This document shows positions 9,916 to 20,691 of a DNA stretch of 64,000 nt, one piece after another. The stretch is from contig OX328104.1 of assembly GCA_946811185.2 (NCBI GenBank), positions 10,055,918-10,119,917 on the forward strand, in the 5' to 3' direction. The notes below the pieces were generated by a model. The model searched no databases. It saw only the letters and a list, made by a program, of their open reading frames with translations, and was not told the origin of the DNA. The stretch comes from Hippopus hippopus. Lineage: Eukaryota > Mollusca > Bivalvia > Cardiida > Cardiidae. A program made the translations under genes and the position numbers. Within the stretch, counting starts at the first letter, position 1; every line of letters begins with the position of its first letter.

Positions 9916-11713
9916 AATCTTTACCAAAGGACAAAATTCTAGACTTGTCCAAATTGAAAGCATTTGCATATGACACTATAAAAGTGAATCAAAAATTGCA
10001 ACTTAGTGTAAAAAAAAAATATTGAAAAAGGAGAAAATGCTGTTTACCAGTTTTTAGCTCCACTGGTTGAAGGCCAGAAGGCTTATGTCATGGCCGGGTG
10101 TCTGTCGTGTGTGTGTGTATTAACTTTTATTTCAAACATCATCTCTGAAACTACCCATTCAATTTTGATGAAACTTCACAGAAATGATCCTGCCATAGTC
10201 CTCTTCAGAATTTAATTCCTTCATAAACTCTGGTTGCCATGGCCAAAAAACTGAAAAATTTTGAAAATCTTCTTGTCTGAAACCATAAGGCCCAGGGCTA
10301 CCAAATTTGGCATGTAGCTTTATCTAATAGACCTCTACAAAGCTTTTTCAAAATATAGCCCTGGGGTTGACACTGCCCCTGGGGTCACAAGTAATACATG
10401 GGCTTATATAGTGAAAACTTCAGATATCTTCCTGTACCTAGCCATTAGGCCTACGGCTACCAAATTTTGCATGTAACTTTATCTAGTGGGCTTCTATCAA
10501 GAGTGCCCAAATTATAGCCCTGGGGTCAAATTTGGCCACGCCCCAAGGGTCACAAGTTTTACATGGGCTTAGAAAGTGAACTTTAAAAATCTTCTCATCA
10601 TAGCCATAAAGCTAGGGCTATCAAATTGTACATGTAGCTTTATCTAGTGGGCCTCTACCAAGAGGGCCCAAATTATAGCCTCGGGTGAAGTTTGCTTTCC
10701 TCCCTACCCCCCCCACCCCCCACAAGTTTTACACAGGCTTATACCGGTAAATTGAACACTTAAAAAATCTTCTTGTTACTAACCATAAGACCAAGGGATA
10801 CCAAATTTTGCATGTATAGTTATGGACCTCTACCTAGTATATTCAAATAACAGCCCTTGGGTCTTACATGGCCTTGCCCTACAAGTCACAAGTTTTATGT
10901 TGTCTCATATAGTGAAAACTTTAATGTAAACTACAGATGTAATACTGTGATTTCACATAATTTCGTCGGTATGAAATTTCGTCAATTTTTCAAGTATGGC
11001 ATTTTCGTTGGACCATAAATTCATTGATTTTCCATTTCCAAAAGATATTTTTTGAGTAAAAAATAAATTGTAATTGCCTATTACCAAAGTGCATGAAAGT
11101 GCATGCAGTATTTTATGAGTGTAATCATCTAATAGGCCTCTTCCAAAATTGCTCCCACCCCATGGGTCAGTGCTTTTAGATTGAAAATTCTAAAAAATAC
11201 TTCTTGATCCAAACCATAAATCCTAGGACTACTAAATTTGGCACATAGCTTCATGTTGTGGTTTACTTCTGAATTTGTTCAAAATTCAGTCCTGGGATCA
11301 AAATTAGCCCCGTCTCGGGGGTCTCATGCTTTACAGGACCTTTTTATTGAGTAAACTTTAAAAAAAACTTCTTGTTTATAAATATACATTCTAGACCAGT
11401 CCTGTATTACTTGGTATGCGGCTTTATCTTGTAGACCTCTACCAGGATTCAAGTAATTATAGCTCTGTGGTCAAAAATGGCTTTGCCCTGGGGTCATAAA
11501 TTTCTCGTGGTATTTTAAGGAAAAATTTTGTATGTCTTTTGGTTCAAAACCAATTGGCCAAGAATTGTAATGTTTAGCAAGGACGGCTTTTACTGATTAG
11601 CCAGTGGAGCCATACAGGGCCATCATGGCCCTCTTGTTTCTTTCTCCATGATGTTTTAAAAAGCTTCCCTCCTCAGGGTCATTAAAAGCCTGGATTGTGT
11701 AATAAAGGGTTAC
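9916..11713 (-). mobile_element. Family A MITE split by a HINE element
   Basis: The left part ends at TGCTGTTTACCAG followed by T residues (10055). The right part resumes TTCTTTCTCCATGATGTTTT at 11638 and ends AATAAAGGGTTA. The pieces rejoin at a T|T junction in the core. Confidence 0.7.
10056..11637 (+). mobile_element. HINE-like element, AGCTCCACTGGC family, 1.58 kb
   Basis: It starts AGCTCCACTGGTTGAAGGCC. It ends with the inverted copy GCCAGTGGAGC, then the hairpin AGGGCCATCATGGCCCT and CTTGT. The interior repeats a diverged ~120-bp unit (motifs ACCAAATTTTGCATGTA, TTTATCTAGTGGGC, ATTATAGCCCTGGGGTCAAA). No protein is encoded. Confidence 0.75.
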
Positions 11714-11771
11714 ATGGCAATAATCATAATCTGCTCTAAATTGAATTGTGGTTCTAAATTCCTATGGCTAG

Positions 11772-11930
11772 CAGAGCTCCAGATAAGAGGGAGTGATGGT
11801 ACATGTATTCTAAATCCATTATTTCTCTTTCAAACCCTATGTTTTGGGTACTCATAACATAGGGTTTGGTGCATAATGATTAATATTTTTAATTTTGAAA
11901 TAAAAATCACTCCCTCTATCTGAAGCTCTG
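11772..11930. mobile_element. Short MITE with AGAGCTCCAGATA ends
   Basis: Inverted ends AGAGCTCCAGATAAGAGGGA and TCCCTCTATCTGAAGCTCT (imperfect) surround an internal palindrome AAACCCTATGTTTTGGG-to-ACATAGGGTTT. About 160 bp. A fragment recurs at 38228. Confidence 0.7.
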
Positions 11931-12097
11931 GGCTATCCATCTAATTGGCAAAGACATTCAACCAATCAAAGGGATCCTCTTGGGAAAAAAAAAATTGTAG
12001 AATGGTTGGCAATTATGGCCACAGATCTGCTGTGTTGTAGTGACCTCCATAATTAACTTGTAACCTTTCACAATTGAGTTTTTCTCCTGTAGTAGCC

Positions 12098-12408
12098 AAG
12101 CCATGGTAGCACAGTCTGTTTGTAGTGAACACGACACGAGATCAGACCTCCAGTTTGAATCTCACGCTCGACGAATTTGTTTCCATGAATTGAAGATAGT
12201 CATTGGGACAGGATTCATTCCTCTCTTACAGCTAATCAATGTTTGAAGATGCTATGTGGCAAAGTATGCAGGGGTGGGGCAAGAAAATTGTGCGAAGTAC
12301 TGATAAAAGAAACTCCAGGAAAGCATGGATAGGTGCTCTTGCCACCGAGATACAAGTGATGTAATGTTGAAAATAGTGTTTAACACCATACAATCAATCA
12401 GTCATTCA
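12098..12408 (+). mobile_element. SINE-1, full length
   Basis: tRNA-like head, body GAAGATAGTCATTGGGACAG, AAGTACTGATAAAAGAAACT and CCACCGAGATACAAGTGATG, with a CAATCAATCAGTCATTCATT tail. Confidence 0.75.
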
Positions 12409-12508
12409 TTTTTTTCCGATAACAAACTACTTTTGAAAACATTGCTGGAAAAAAGAGAACTTCGTCATTTCCAACTTTAGCCATAATGGTTTTACATGTA
12501 TTCATGTA

Positions 12509-12738
12509 TTTAACCCTTTACCACACAATCCCAAGTTTTAACGACCCTGAGGAAAAAGCCTTTTGAAAACATTGTAAGAAAAGGAGAAAATGCTGGTAAC
12601 CAGCATTTTCTCCTTTTCCCACAATGTTTTCTATCCTATCAAAGACAGAAATCACCATTTGAGCTACCTTAAATTTGTTGTCTGCACATGCTTTCAATTT
12701 GGTTGAGTATAAAATTTTGTCGTCTGGTAAAGGGTTAA
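12509..12738 (+). mobile_element. Family A MITE, complete
   Basis: TTAA on both sides, perfect core palindrome, close to the family consensus. Confidence 0.88.
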
Positions 12739-12798
12739 CCTTAACTCTACCTTACGACTGACTAATCTTAAACTTTTTAAAAATTAAAATCCTATATA

Positions 12799-13050
12799 TG
12801 GCCTGCAACACACGAAAAGGGGCATTCGAACATTTGTGTAAAGTGTCATCTCAGATCAGCCTGTACGGAATCGGAAACGACACTTTCCATTTTTATGTAA
12901 TTTTCTGTTTTGCACAAGTCTACTGTTGCACAAAATCTAATGTAGTCATGAAATGCCGTCTCGGATTAGCTTGCGCGGACTGCACAGGCTGATCCGAGAC
13001 GACACTTTACGCAAATGTCTGAATGCCCCTTTTTGTGTTTTGCAAACCAT
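12799..13050. mobile_element. Family D MITE
   Basis: Inverted ends GCAACACACGAAAAGGGGCA and its complement (diverged) are followed inward by TTTGTGTAAAGTGTC. The internal palindrome contains GATCAGCCTG/CAGGCTGATC. A younger copy lies at 48558. Confidence 0.75.
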
Positions 13051-13357
13051 ATCAAATATAGTTTATATCATATATAGGATTTGTCCTAGTTTAGATGGAA
13101 AATCTTTGAAAAAGAAACTGGCATGAAGGTCTTGAAATTGCAAGTGTTTCATATTCTCGTATGTGTGAAAATGTCCATTTCCAGTTTTTAGCACTCTAAA
13201 GGCCAAGACAATTGTGATCAAGTGAACAAGCAGCTGCATCTAGAATACACAAGCAATGAAAGAAGAAAATCACACTCATACCCATGAAACTGAAATGAGA
13301 AGACTGGGTGGACATAAAACAACCCAACTTAATCAATTTTTCCTAGTTTTAATTTGT

Positions 13358-13565
13358 TTAACTCTGTACCAAACCCCAAAATTTTACATCAGATCTGTCC
13401 AAATTGAAAGCAGTAGCAGCCATCTATTATCTAATACAAGACGACTAGGAAAATATCATAGGAAGAGTTGAAAACATTGTTGAAAAAAGAGAAAATACAT
13501 TTACCAGCATTTTCTCATTTTCCTACAACAGTTTCAAAAGCCTTCTCCCTTTGGATCATTTACAC
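13358..13565 (-). mobile_element. Family A MITE, right end lost
   Basis: Starts TTAACTCTGTACCAAACCCC. The core is decayed to GAGAAAATACATTTACCAGC. Confidence 0.65.
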
Positions 13566-13867
13566 TGCTTACATTGGCAATGTAATGTCCTGAGTATGAC
13601 ACATTACTATGCATGTGCAATTTATGCCACTTGCTAAAGTTGACAGGGACGAAGAGATTGTGGGAAAAGAGTATTTGATTATAACATGCATTTGCTTCTT
13701 TTTTAACAATGTTCTGACATTTTGAAGTCTTTCACATGATTTTCTAAAAGTTTCTGATTGCTCAAAATTTACCGTATAAAAATGTAATCAAGCATTAGAA
13801 AGAGTTTTAAGTTTATAGTACAAGGAATCAATCCTGCATAAATCTGCAAGGCCATCATTTGTCATTA

Positions 13868-14106
13868 TCTAACTCTTTACCACACAGTAAAATTTTAGAC
13901 GGGTCAAAGTGGTAAGCATATGCATACGACAAAGTAAAATTTCCTATAAATCTATTTTTTTTGGTCTTTTTTTCCTAAGGTTAGAAAACATTGTGGGAAA
14001 AGGAGAAAATGCTGGTTACCAACATTTTCTCCTTTTCCCACAATGTTTTCAAAAGGCTTCTTCTGAAAGAGTCATTAAAAGGTGGGATTGCTTGGTAAAG
14101 AGTTAA
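13868..14106 (-). mobile_element. Family A MITE, complete
   Basis: Core almost perfect, ending GGTAAAGAGTTAA. Confidence 0.8.
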
Positions 14107-14119
14107 TCCTAACAACAGT

Positions 14120-14320
14120 TATTAAACTCAGCAGACATTTTCAGTGCAGAAACAAAACCCAAAATGAAATAATTGCAATGTCCAGTTTGATTTTGTCAAG
14201 AATGTCTGGGCAAATCAGACAGTGCAGATCAAAGATCAGACTGCATGTTTTGTGCAGTCTGATCTTGATCTACACTGGCTGCAAATGCAACTGTATTTGT
14301 GAAAGGTGTTTTACAGGATG
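14120..14320. mobile_element. Family B' element
   Basis: CAGCAGACATTTTCAGTG is followed by the hairpin CAAAGATCAGACTGCATG/TGCAGTCTGATCTTGATC and CACTGGCTGCAAATGCAACT. This uninterrupted copy shows the ancestral form of the one broken at 4073-4560. Confidence 0.65.
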
Positions 14321-14367
14321 GGTTACAAATATGCTATTTGGGATGTGGCGCATATCATTTATATAAA

Positions 14368-14634
14368 TGAGCCATGCTCTGTAGAAATGGGACTTGATGC
14401 TTCTGCAAAGAGTATCGACCCAAGTCAGCCTGGGCAGTCCATGCAGGCTAATCTAAGTCAAATATTTTTGCTCTTGGTCAATTTTTCTGCTTGCCCAAGG
14501 ACCATTCTACCTCAGAATTCAGAATGTTGTAAGAAAAAAATTGATTTTATGGATCCATAACTTTGTAAAGACTTGCATGGTAAAATGCATCAGAGAGATG
14601 CAATAAACCCCATTTTGCCAAAGCCTGGCTCAAC
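14368..14634 (+). mobile_element. Family C MITE, complete
   Basis: GAGCCATGCTCTGTAGAAAT at the left, GGATTTTATGGATCCATAAC-type motif in the middle and AAGCCTGGCTC at the right. The half order is reversed relative to 4119. Confidence 0.75.
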
Positions 14635-14646
14635 AGTAAATTTTAT

Positions 14647-14859
14647 GGTCGGATGAATCACCGAAATACCACCGAAACACCAAAATACCCAAAACACAAG
14701 TTCAATAACATGTTGCTATTTTGACATTAGGTTTAATATTAACCCTCCTACATAAATAAAATTACAATTTGGTCAAAAACTACAACTTCAGTTATCTTAA
14801 TAACTCAAAAAATACGGGTATTTCGGTGTTTCGGTGGTATTTCGGTGATTCGTCGGACC
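14647..14859. mobile_element. MITE with ~42-bp ends built on ATTTCGGTG
   Basis: Inverted ends GTCGGATGAATCACCGAAAT and ATTTCGGTGATTCGTCGGAC extend inward through ACCACCGAAACACC. The ~125-bp interior is A/T rich and has no ORF. Confidence 0.78.
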
Positions 14860-15306
14860 TGTAAAATTTACCACACAACAATTAGTCTATGTCAGAAACT
14901 GGAAGTACTCCGGCTTCTTCATCTTTGATCTGTATCCATGTTTAAGACTCATCAACTGAACTCTCTTTGATTTTGGTCTTGTATCCGGAAACTGGGTTGT
15001 ATGCCTATCAAATGTTGATAAAGTCCATCTGCCCTTCAAAAACCGCCGACAAAGTATTTCCCTTTGGGATCTTGAAGAGAGTCTTTTCTCAAATCCATGT
15101 TTTTTTATTCTCTTTACAGCAGATGGGATGTACGTTCGAGTCACTTTAGTCCTTATAAAATCAAGACTTTTACAGAAAATTATACACTTTCCTAACAATG
15201 AAGAGTTGTTCTCTTGGACAGGCTGTCTGTAGGCTTTTGTTAACTGAATAGGTTGACATAATGAAGACAGCTTTGAGGAGCAGACCCTGAAATAAAGAAA
15301 ATCTTG

Positions 15307-15536
15307 TTAACTCTTTACAAAACAATCCTGGGTATTGACGACCCCATGAAAGAAGCCTTTTGAAAACATTGTGAGAAAAGGAGAAAATGCTGGTAACCAG
15401 CATTTTCTCCTTTTCCCACAATGTTTTCTACTCTTATCAAGGACAAATTCTGCCATTTGAGCCATCTTTAATTTGTTGTCTGCAAATACTTTCAATTTGG
15501 ACCAGTCTAAAATTTTGTCGTTTGGTAAAGAGCTAA
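15307..15536 (+). mobile_element. Family A MITE, complete
   Basis: Starts TTAACTCTTTACAAAACAAT, intact core, ends GTTTGGTAAAGAGCTAA. Confidence 0.83.
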
Positions 15537-15836
15537 GACTCCTATATAAACTCTGGTTACTCGCATAAAAACTCTTTACCAGATGTAGTAGTCTGTCGAG
15601 GGGAGATTCAAGGGGACACTCCTCAAAGGCCTAGCATCCTTTGGGCACAATACAAAAGTGTGTTATGTAGAAGAAATGGTAAAAAGATGAAACATTCTCT
15701 TACCACTTTATAGAACTCCATCATCATAAATAAGCCAATGACTACTAAAAAAAAAAAAAATGAAATATCACAACCGAAAGTAAAACGCCAAATATTTCTG
15801 TTTCATCCCTTTTCCTTGCAAAGGAAAATCTCTTTA

Positions 15837-15905
15837 TCAGACTGACTGTGTGTCAAAATCAGATGGCACATTCTGTGCCGTATGATTTTGATTTATTCTG
15901 TCCAC
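15837..15905. mobile_element. Family B hairpin core
   Basis: CAAAATCAGATGGCACATTC faces TGCCGTATGATTTTGA, a diverged family B stem. Confidence 0.5.
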
Positions 15906-15939
15906 AAAAGCACACTGTGTTGTTCTTAGCAGCCTAAAA

Positions 15940-16188
15940 AAGAGGACTTTTAAAACATTATGGTATATGGAGAATATGCTGGTAACCAGCATTTTCTCCT
16001 TTCCTCACAATGTTTTCTATTATTCTATTAAAACTGCAGTTTATAGAGCACATATATTTTGTTGTCTGAAATTTCTTTCAACTTGGATGAGTCTAGTGTA
16101 TTGTCATTTAGAAGAAGAGCTAATGTGTTGTCTACAAATGTTTTCAATCAGTCAAGACCAAAATATCATCATCTGGTAAAGACTTGAT
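15940..16188 (+). mobile_element. Family A MITE, left end lost
   Basis: The core GAATATGCTGGTAACCAGCA is present. The right outer segment appears duplicated (TTGTTGTCTGAAATTTC, then TGTTGTCTACAAATGTT) before GGTAAAGACTT. Confidence 0.65.
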
Positions 16189-16282
16189 GTCTCTAAAAGT
16201 ACCTCCAACTGGTGACTATGTCTGATGTTATTTTTGTAATTGTGTCCCGCTAGCCCCATTATGCCCATTCTTTTGCACATTC

Positions 16283-16530
16283 TGGACTGATTAACTGAAT
16301 GGTGTTTTATGCCACTTTTGACATTATTTCAGTCATATCACGACGACAGCTTACAAATTCATGTATTTCCTGGGTTTCATTAGTACTAGGCTAGGGTTCT
16401 GAAGTGTCTTGCCCAAGTACACTCCCAAGAAAAGCACAGTGGATCCAGTGAGGATTAAATCTGAGGCCTCCAGGACACCGGTCCTACATTTTACAACTCA
16501 ACCATGCAGGACCCCTCATTCTGGATTGAA
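16283..16530 (-). mobile_element. SINE-like element, decayed
   Basis: TGAATGGTGTTTTATGCC and TTATTTCAGTCATATCACGA match SINE-1 tails read on the minus strand. The rest ends in GGCCTCCAGGACACCGGTCC and AACTCAACCATGCAGGACCC, suggesting a different tRNA head. Confidence 0.5.
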
Positions 16531-17745
16531 AAATGAAAATACCAGCATTGTTACAAAAGGCTGTATGCAGGGATCCTTTCTTTATCAGCTGACATTAAGG
16601 TCCTTGATTATGCCCTTTTTACAAAAACACCAAAGAATGACTTCTGTGAAGGTGTCCAGAGAAACAATTACAAAGATAACATCGGTGCAAGCCTTTAGGT
16701 ACTCTAAGAGAGGCCGCCAAGCTGTTCCCAGCTATTTTAATCATTTTTTTTTTTTTGGTGTGAATTTGCAGAAATGACAAGTGAAATGTAATATTCACTT
16801 TAGTACGAAACCTCTACAGGCCGTTTAGCTAGATTACCTCGAAAACTAATAACATCTATAATATTGATACAGGAATAGGCTGCATTGAAAGTCTAGCTGC
16901 ATAATTAATACCCAAAATACTACTAAGAAAAATAAACCTACTTATTTGTAAATGCCGGTAAATCTATTCTATTAAAGATAGATCTTAACATTTTCGTGCC
17001 GAAGCTAAGGTCAGTCCACAAGGTGATCGAATTCACCGGTACGAACCGGATCGCACATATTAAACGGATTGCATCTTTTACCACATTTAAAAAAAAAAAA
17101 CCTGTAAAGGTGAGTAATTGTTTGTCTGTATGTTTCGAGTAGTTTTGATAGCGTCCATTTTTTTCATAGTATCTTATTTCAAAATCGTAAAAAAAGGACC
17201 TAAGTGGATACAGTAACTGTAAAGAGGAAAAAATGTCATATTCTTAGAGAAGCCATCTATAAAAAAAAAAAAGATGTTTTTTTATCGATATATCTACGCA
17301 TTAATTTCTCTGTCCTTTTCCTTACTCTAGCTGCGCAGCTGTTTTCTTTACAATTCTTAGCCGACTTTTTCTTCTAAAAATCCGAAATTCGTACTCATGC
17401 GTCTTAAACCGGTGAATGCTTAATGATCTAGGGGAGAAAACTTGTACAAAACCTTGTCAGTAATTATACGAGAGTCGCCTCCCTTATAATTGTTAACCCG
17501 TATAAAGCCAATTACGGCCAGCCGTGTTAAAAGCATTGCGAAGGTGATTGGTATCAAGAACGCTCTCTTTCTTTTGAATTGTTATGAACTCAAATACCCT
17601 TTACAGTAGTATCATTTACGTCCACAGTCTTGAAGATTTCTAGACATTAGTCAAAAGAATGTGCTTCTTTCAACTTTCTAATTTTGGTGCGACATATACA
17701 TGTATACACAATGTACTTCCTGTTTCATACACATAGCTGACAGAC
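16531..17745. other. Non-repetitive intergenic island
   Basis: This is the longest stretch of 4-24 kb with none of the recognised repeat families. It has several CpG sites near 17000-17060 and 17500-17560 and a CCAAT-type motif (AGCCAATTACGGCC) near 17509. I found no convincing exon. It may be a regulatory region or simply older DNA. Confidence 0.4.
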
Positions 17746-17760
17746 GCAGATTAAGGTAGA

Positions 17761-18066
17761 ATGATTGATTGAATGGTGTTTAACGCCGTTTTCAACATTA
17801 TTTCAGTTATATTGCAGTGGCTAGTGCACCTATCCATGCTTTTCCTGGAGTCTCTTTTACCAGTACTCCGCACAATTTTTCTTTCCAAGCCACTGGCTGC
17901 TTTCCCACATAACCATCGTCAAGACAATGGTAAGCAGTGAAAGAGGAATGAATGCAGGCGCAAAGACCATCATCAATCCTCAAAAGGAAATTGGCTGAGC
18001 CAAGGGTTCGAACCCACGATCGAACACCTGACCTGTTTATAGGTCCTGCACACTACCGACTGAGCG
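17761..18066 (-). mobile_element. SINE-1, full length, with perfect 15-bp target duplication
   Basis: The direct repeat GCAGATTAAGGTAGA flanks it at 17746-17760 and 18067-18081. The tail is ATGATTGATTGAATGGTGTT. The tRNA head is on the right (GTTCGAACCCACGATCGAAC; CTACCGACTGAGCGG). A 15-bp duplication indicates LINE-driven retrotransposition. Confidence 0.88.
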
Positions 18067-18106
18067 GCAGATTAAGGTAGAAAAAGTCAGATACAACTTT
18101 TTATAC

Positions 18107-18335
18107 TTAACCCTTTATGAAACGACAAAATTTTAGGTTTACCCAATTCGAAAGCATTTGCAGACGACAAAATAAAAGTGACTGAAAATTTGAAATTTGT
18201 TTTGTGAAGGGTAGAAAACATTGTGGGAAAAGGAGAAAATGCTGGTTACCAGCATTTTCTCCTTTTCCCACAATGTTTTCCAAAGGCTTCTTTCTCAGGG
18301 TCGTCAAAAGTAGGGATTGTGTGGCAATGGGTTAA
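18107..18335 (-). mobile_element. Family A MITE, complete
   Basis: Starts TTAACCCTTTATGAAACGAC with a perfect core. It ends at a TTAA (18332-18335) shared with the following copy. Confidence 0.85.
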
Positions 18336-18570
18336 CCTTTTATCACACAACCCAGACTTTTAATCATACTTTTAACAACCCTGTGGAAGAATGCTATTGA
18401 AAAAACATTGTAGGAAACGGAGAAAATACTGGTAACCTACATTTTCTCCTCTAGCAATGTTTCTACCTAATGACCTTCAAATTTTGAGTTTTTAGTAACA
18501 TTTATTTGATTGTCGGTAAATGTTTTGAATTTGGACCAGTCTAAAATTCATTGGTGTGATAAAAACTTAA
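18332..18570 (+). mobile_element. Family A MITE, decayed core
   Basis: Starts TTAACCTTTTATCACACAAC. The core is AAATACTGGTAACCTACATT. It sits back to back with the copy on its left. Confidence 0.7.
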
Positions 18571-18578
18571 GAAGTCCT

Positions 18579-18848
18579 TTAACCCTTTACCAAACAATCC
18601 CTGCTTTTCACCTCCCTGTAGAAGAGGCCTTTTGAAAACATTGTGGGAAAAGGAGAAAATGCTGGTAACCAGCATTTTCTACTTTTCCCACGTTTTCAAA
18701 ATGCTGGTAACCAGCATTTTCTCCTTTTCCCACAATGTTTTCCACCCTATCAAAGCAAGATTGCACTATTTGAGCCGCATTGAAATTGTCGTCTGCAAAT
18801 GCTTTCAATTTGGACAAGGCTAAAATTTTGTTGTGTGGTAAAGGGTTA
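18579..18848 (+). mobile_element. Family A MITE with duplicated core
   Basis: Complete ends. The palindromic core occurs twice in a row: AAATGCTGGTAACCAGCATT at about 18657 and again at about 18700, separated by TTCCCACGTTTTC. Confidence 0.8.
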
Positions 18849-18894
18849 ACTACTACTTTACCGGTCAAGGAAGTTATATGACCTTACCTGTCAA

Positions 18895-19005
18895 TGAACA
18901 CTCCTGTACTATTTCCAAGACAAATCTCATCACTTAAGCAACATTTAATTTGTCCCCTGCAAATGCTTTCACAATGGACAAGTTTAAAATTTCTGTGGTC
19001 TGGTT
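18895..19005 (+). mobile_element. Family A fragment (right half)
   Basis: AAGACAAATCTCATCA, ACATTTAATTTGTC and CTGCAAATGCTTTCAC are the right-hand outer segment only. Confidence 0.55.
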
Positions 19006-19048
19006 GGGAGTAAGCCGAAAATTGTTATATTATCGTTCTGTAGGGCTT

Positions 19049-19266
19049 TTTAACCCTTTCGAAAAACAAAAAATTATTGTCTCTTTGAAACTGAAATTAA
19101 ATGCAGACGAAAAATCTGAAATTGGTGCTAATGAATTGAAGTTTCTCTGATAGAGTAGAAAACATGGTGGGTAAAGGAGGTTACCAGCATTTTCTCATTT
19201 TCCAACAATGGTTTCAAAAGCAGTCTTCTTCAGGGCCATTAAAACGCTTCATAGGTATGGGGTTAT
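19049..19266 (-). mobile_element. Family A MITE, core deletion
   Basis: Starts TTAACCCTTTCGAAAAAC. In the core, GTAAAGGAGG runs directly into TTACCAGCATTTTCTC, so one arm is partly deleted. Confidence 0.65.
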
Positions 19267-19508
19267 TCTAGAAGAGCATTTAATGGTTGTTTTTGCCGTC
19301 ACAATATATACTGAACCAAAAAAGAAACTTCCCCTGTGTTTAAGTGCAGATATACACAAATATGAAAATCAGGATTAAACTTGATTTATATGCATTGAAA
19401 GAGTATTTTATTGCGACTTTGTGTGAAAAAAATTATTCCTGAGGGTTTATCCAAAAGTAGTGAAATGGTAGTTAAAATGCGGAAGGGGTCGCACACCAAA
19501 ATCACAAA

Positions 19509-20514
19509 TTAATACCGGGTATGACCACCTTCAGCATGAAGGACTGCCTGGCATCGTTGGCGCATAGAACGGATAAGTGTATTGATTTCGGCTTGTGGAA
19601 TGTTGTTCCATTCCTGAATTAAGGCTTGTCTTAGCTGAATGACGTTTGACGGTGGAATAGGGCGACGTCTAACACGCTGGTCCAAATTATCCCAAAGGTG
19701 TTCAATGGGATTCAGATCAGGGCTTTTGGCAGGCCAGTCATTAATAAATGCAATGTTATTCGCCCTTAGGAAATTCACATTGTCCCTAGCTGTATGGCTT
19801 GTGGCATTATCATGCTGAAAAAGAGTGATATTGGCATTATTTTGAAACAGTGGGATAACGTGCCTCGCAAGAATTTCATCTCGGTAGCGTTGGGCATTCA
19901 AATTCCCTTCGATAACGACGAGATTAGTGCGAAAGCCATGTGCAATGCCCGCCCAGACCAAGACAGAACCCCCACCCCCAAAACGATCTCGTTCAAGTAC
20001 GCAACAGTCGGCATAACGTTCATTTCTCCTACGGTATACTCGAACCCTGCCATCACCTCGATGAATGGAAAACCTGGACTCGTCAGAGAAAAGAACGCCA
20101 TTCCATTGTTGTCTAAGCCAGCGTTGGTGTGTACGTGCCCAATTAACACGACAAAACACAACCAACGTATGGACGACGTGCACGTAGCCCACCCTCGCGC
20201 AAGCGATTGCGCACAGTTTGGGCAGATATACGGTTGTTATGTGTACCAGGGGTGTTAGCAGCAGTGGCTGTGGCAGTTTGGAAGCGATTGCGCAGGTGGG
20301 TGTTCCGAATATAGCGGTCTTGGCCGCGCGTCGTGACGCGAGGACGTCCACTACGTGGTCGATCTTCCGTACGCCCTGTTGCTTGAAAACGTTGCCTAAG
20401 GTGTCGAATAGCACGAGTAGAACATCCAATATTCATAGCAACAGCATTCATCGTCATACCAGCATGAAGCATGGCAATGGCATGTTCGTGTAAATTTTGC
20501 GGAATTCTAGGCAT
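19509..20514 (-). pseudogene. Tc1-like transposase, one frameshift
   Basis: The N-terminal part starts MPRIPQNLHEHAIAMLHAGM at 20514. It has a helix-turn-helix DNA-binding region (NIGCSTRAIRHLRQRF) and the GRPR-like motif RPRSGRPRVTTRG. Near 20146 the frame ends (RRPYVGCVLSC then stop). The protein continues in another frame from RVNWARTHQRWLRQQ to the C-terminus GGHTRY. The catalytic region has FSDESRF, FQHDNATSHTA and SPDLNPIEHLWD. I count 35 residues between the second D and the E. Total length about 335 residues, normal for Tc1. The frameshift lies between the DNA-binding and catalytic parts, so this copy should not make active enzyme. Confidence 0.88.
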
Positions 20515-20691
20515 ATCAAAAATAAAGAAAACTGAAAAGAATTTAATTTTTTTCAACGTCTTTTTCTTATTGACATGAAAGTCTATAAAATTAGACTGAA
20601 AGGTTTCAAAAAATATACACGAATTATACTGGTCCGTGCATGCACGTGAAAATCGCTTTCAGCGGGTTTCTTCTGCAAAATGGCCGATGAT

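Noticed and set aside
12418..12500. Extra family A copy at 12.42 kb
   Set aside because: CTACTTTTGAAAACATTGCT resembles the left part, but the rest is too decayed to call with confidence.
14887..15198. 103-residue minus-strand ORF near 15 kb
   Set aside because: No recognisable motif or flanking splice context; I could neither support nor fully exclude an exon, so it is not annotated as a gene.
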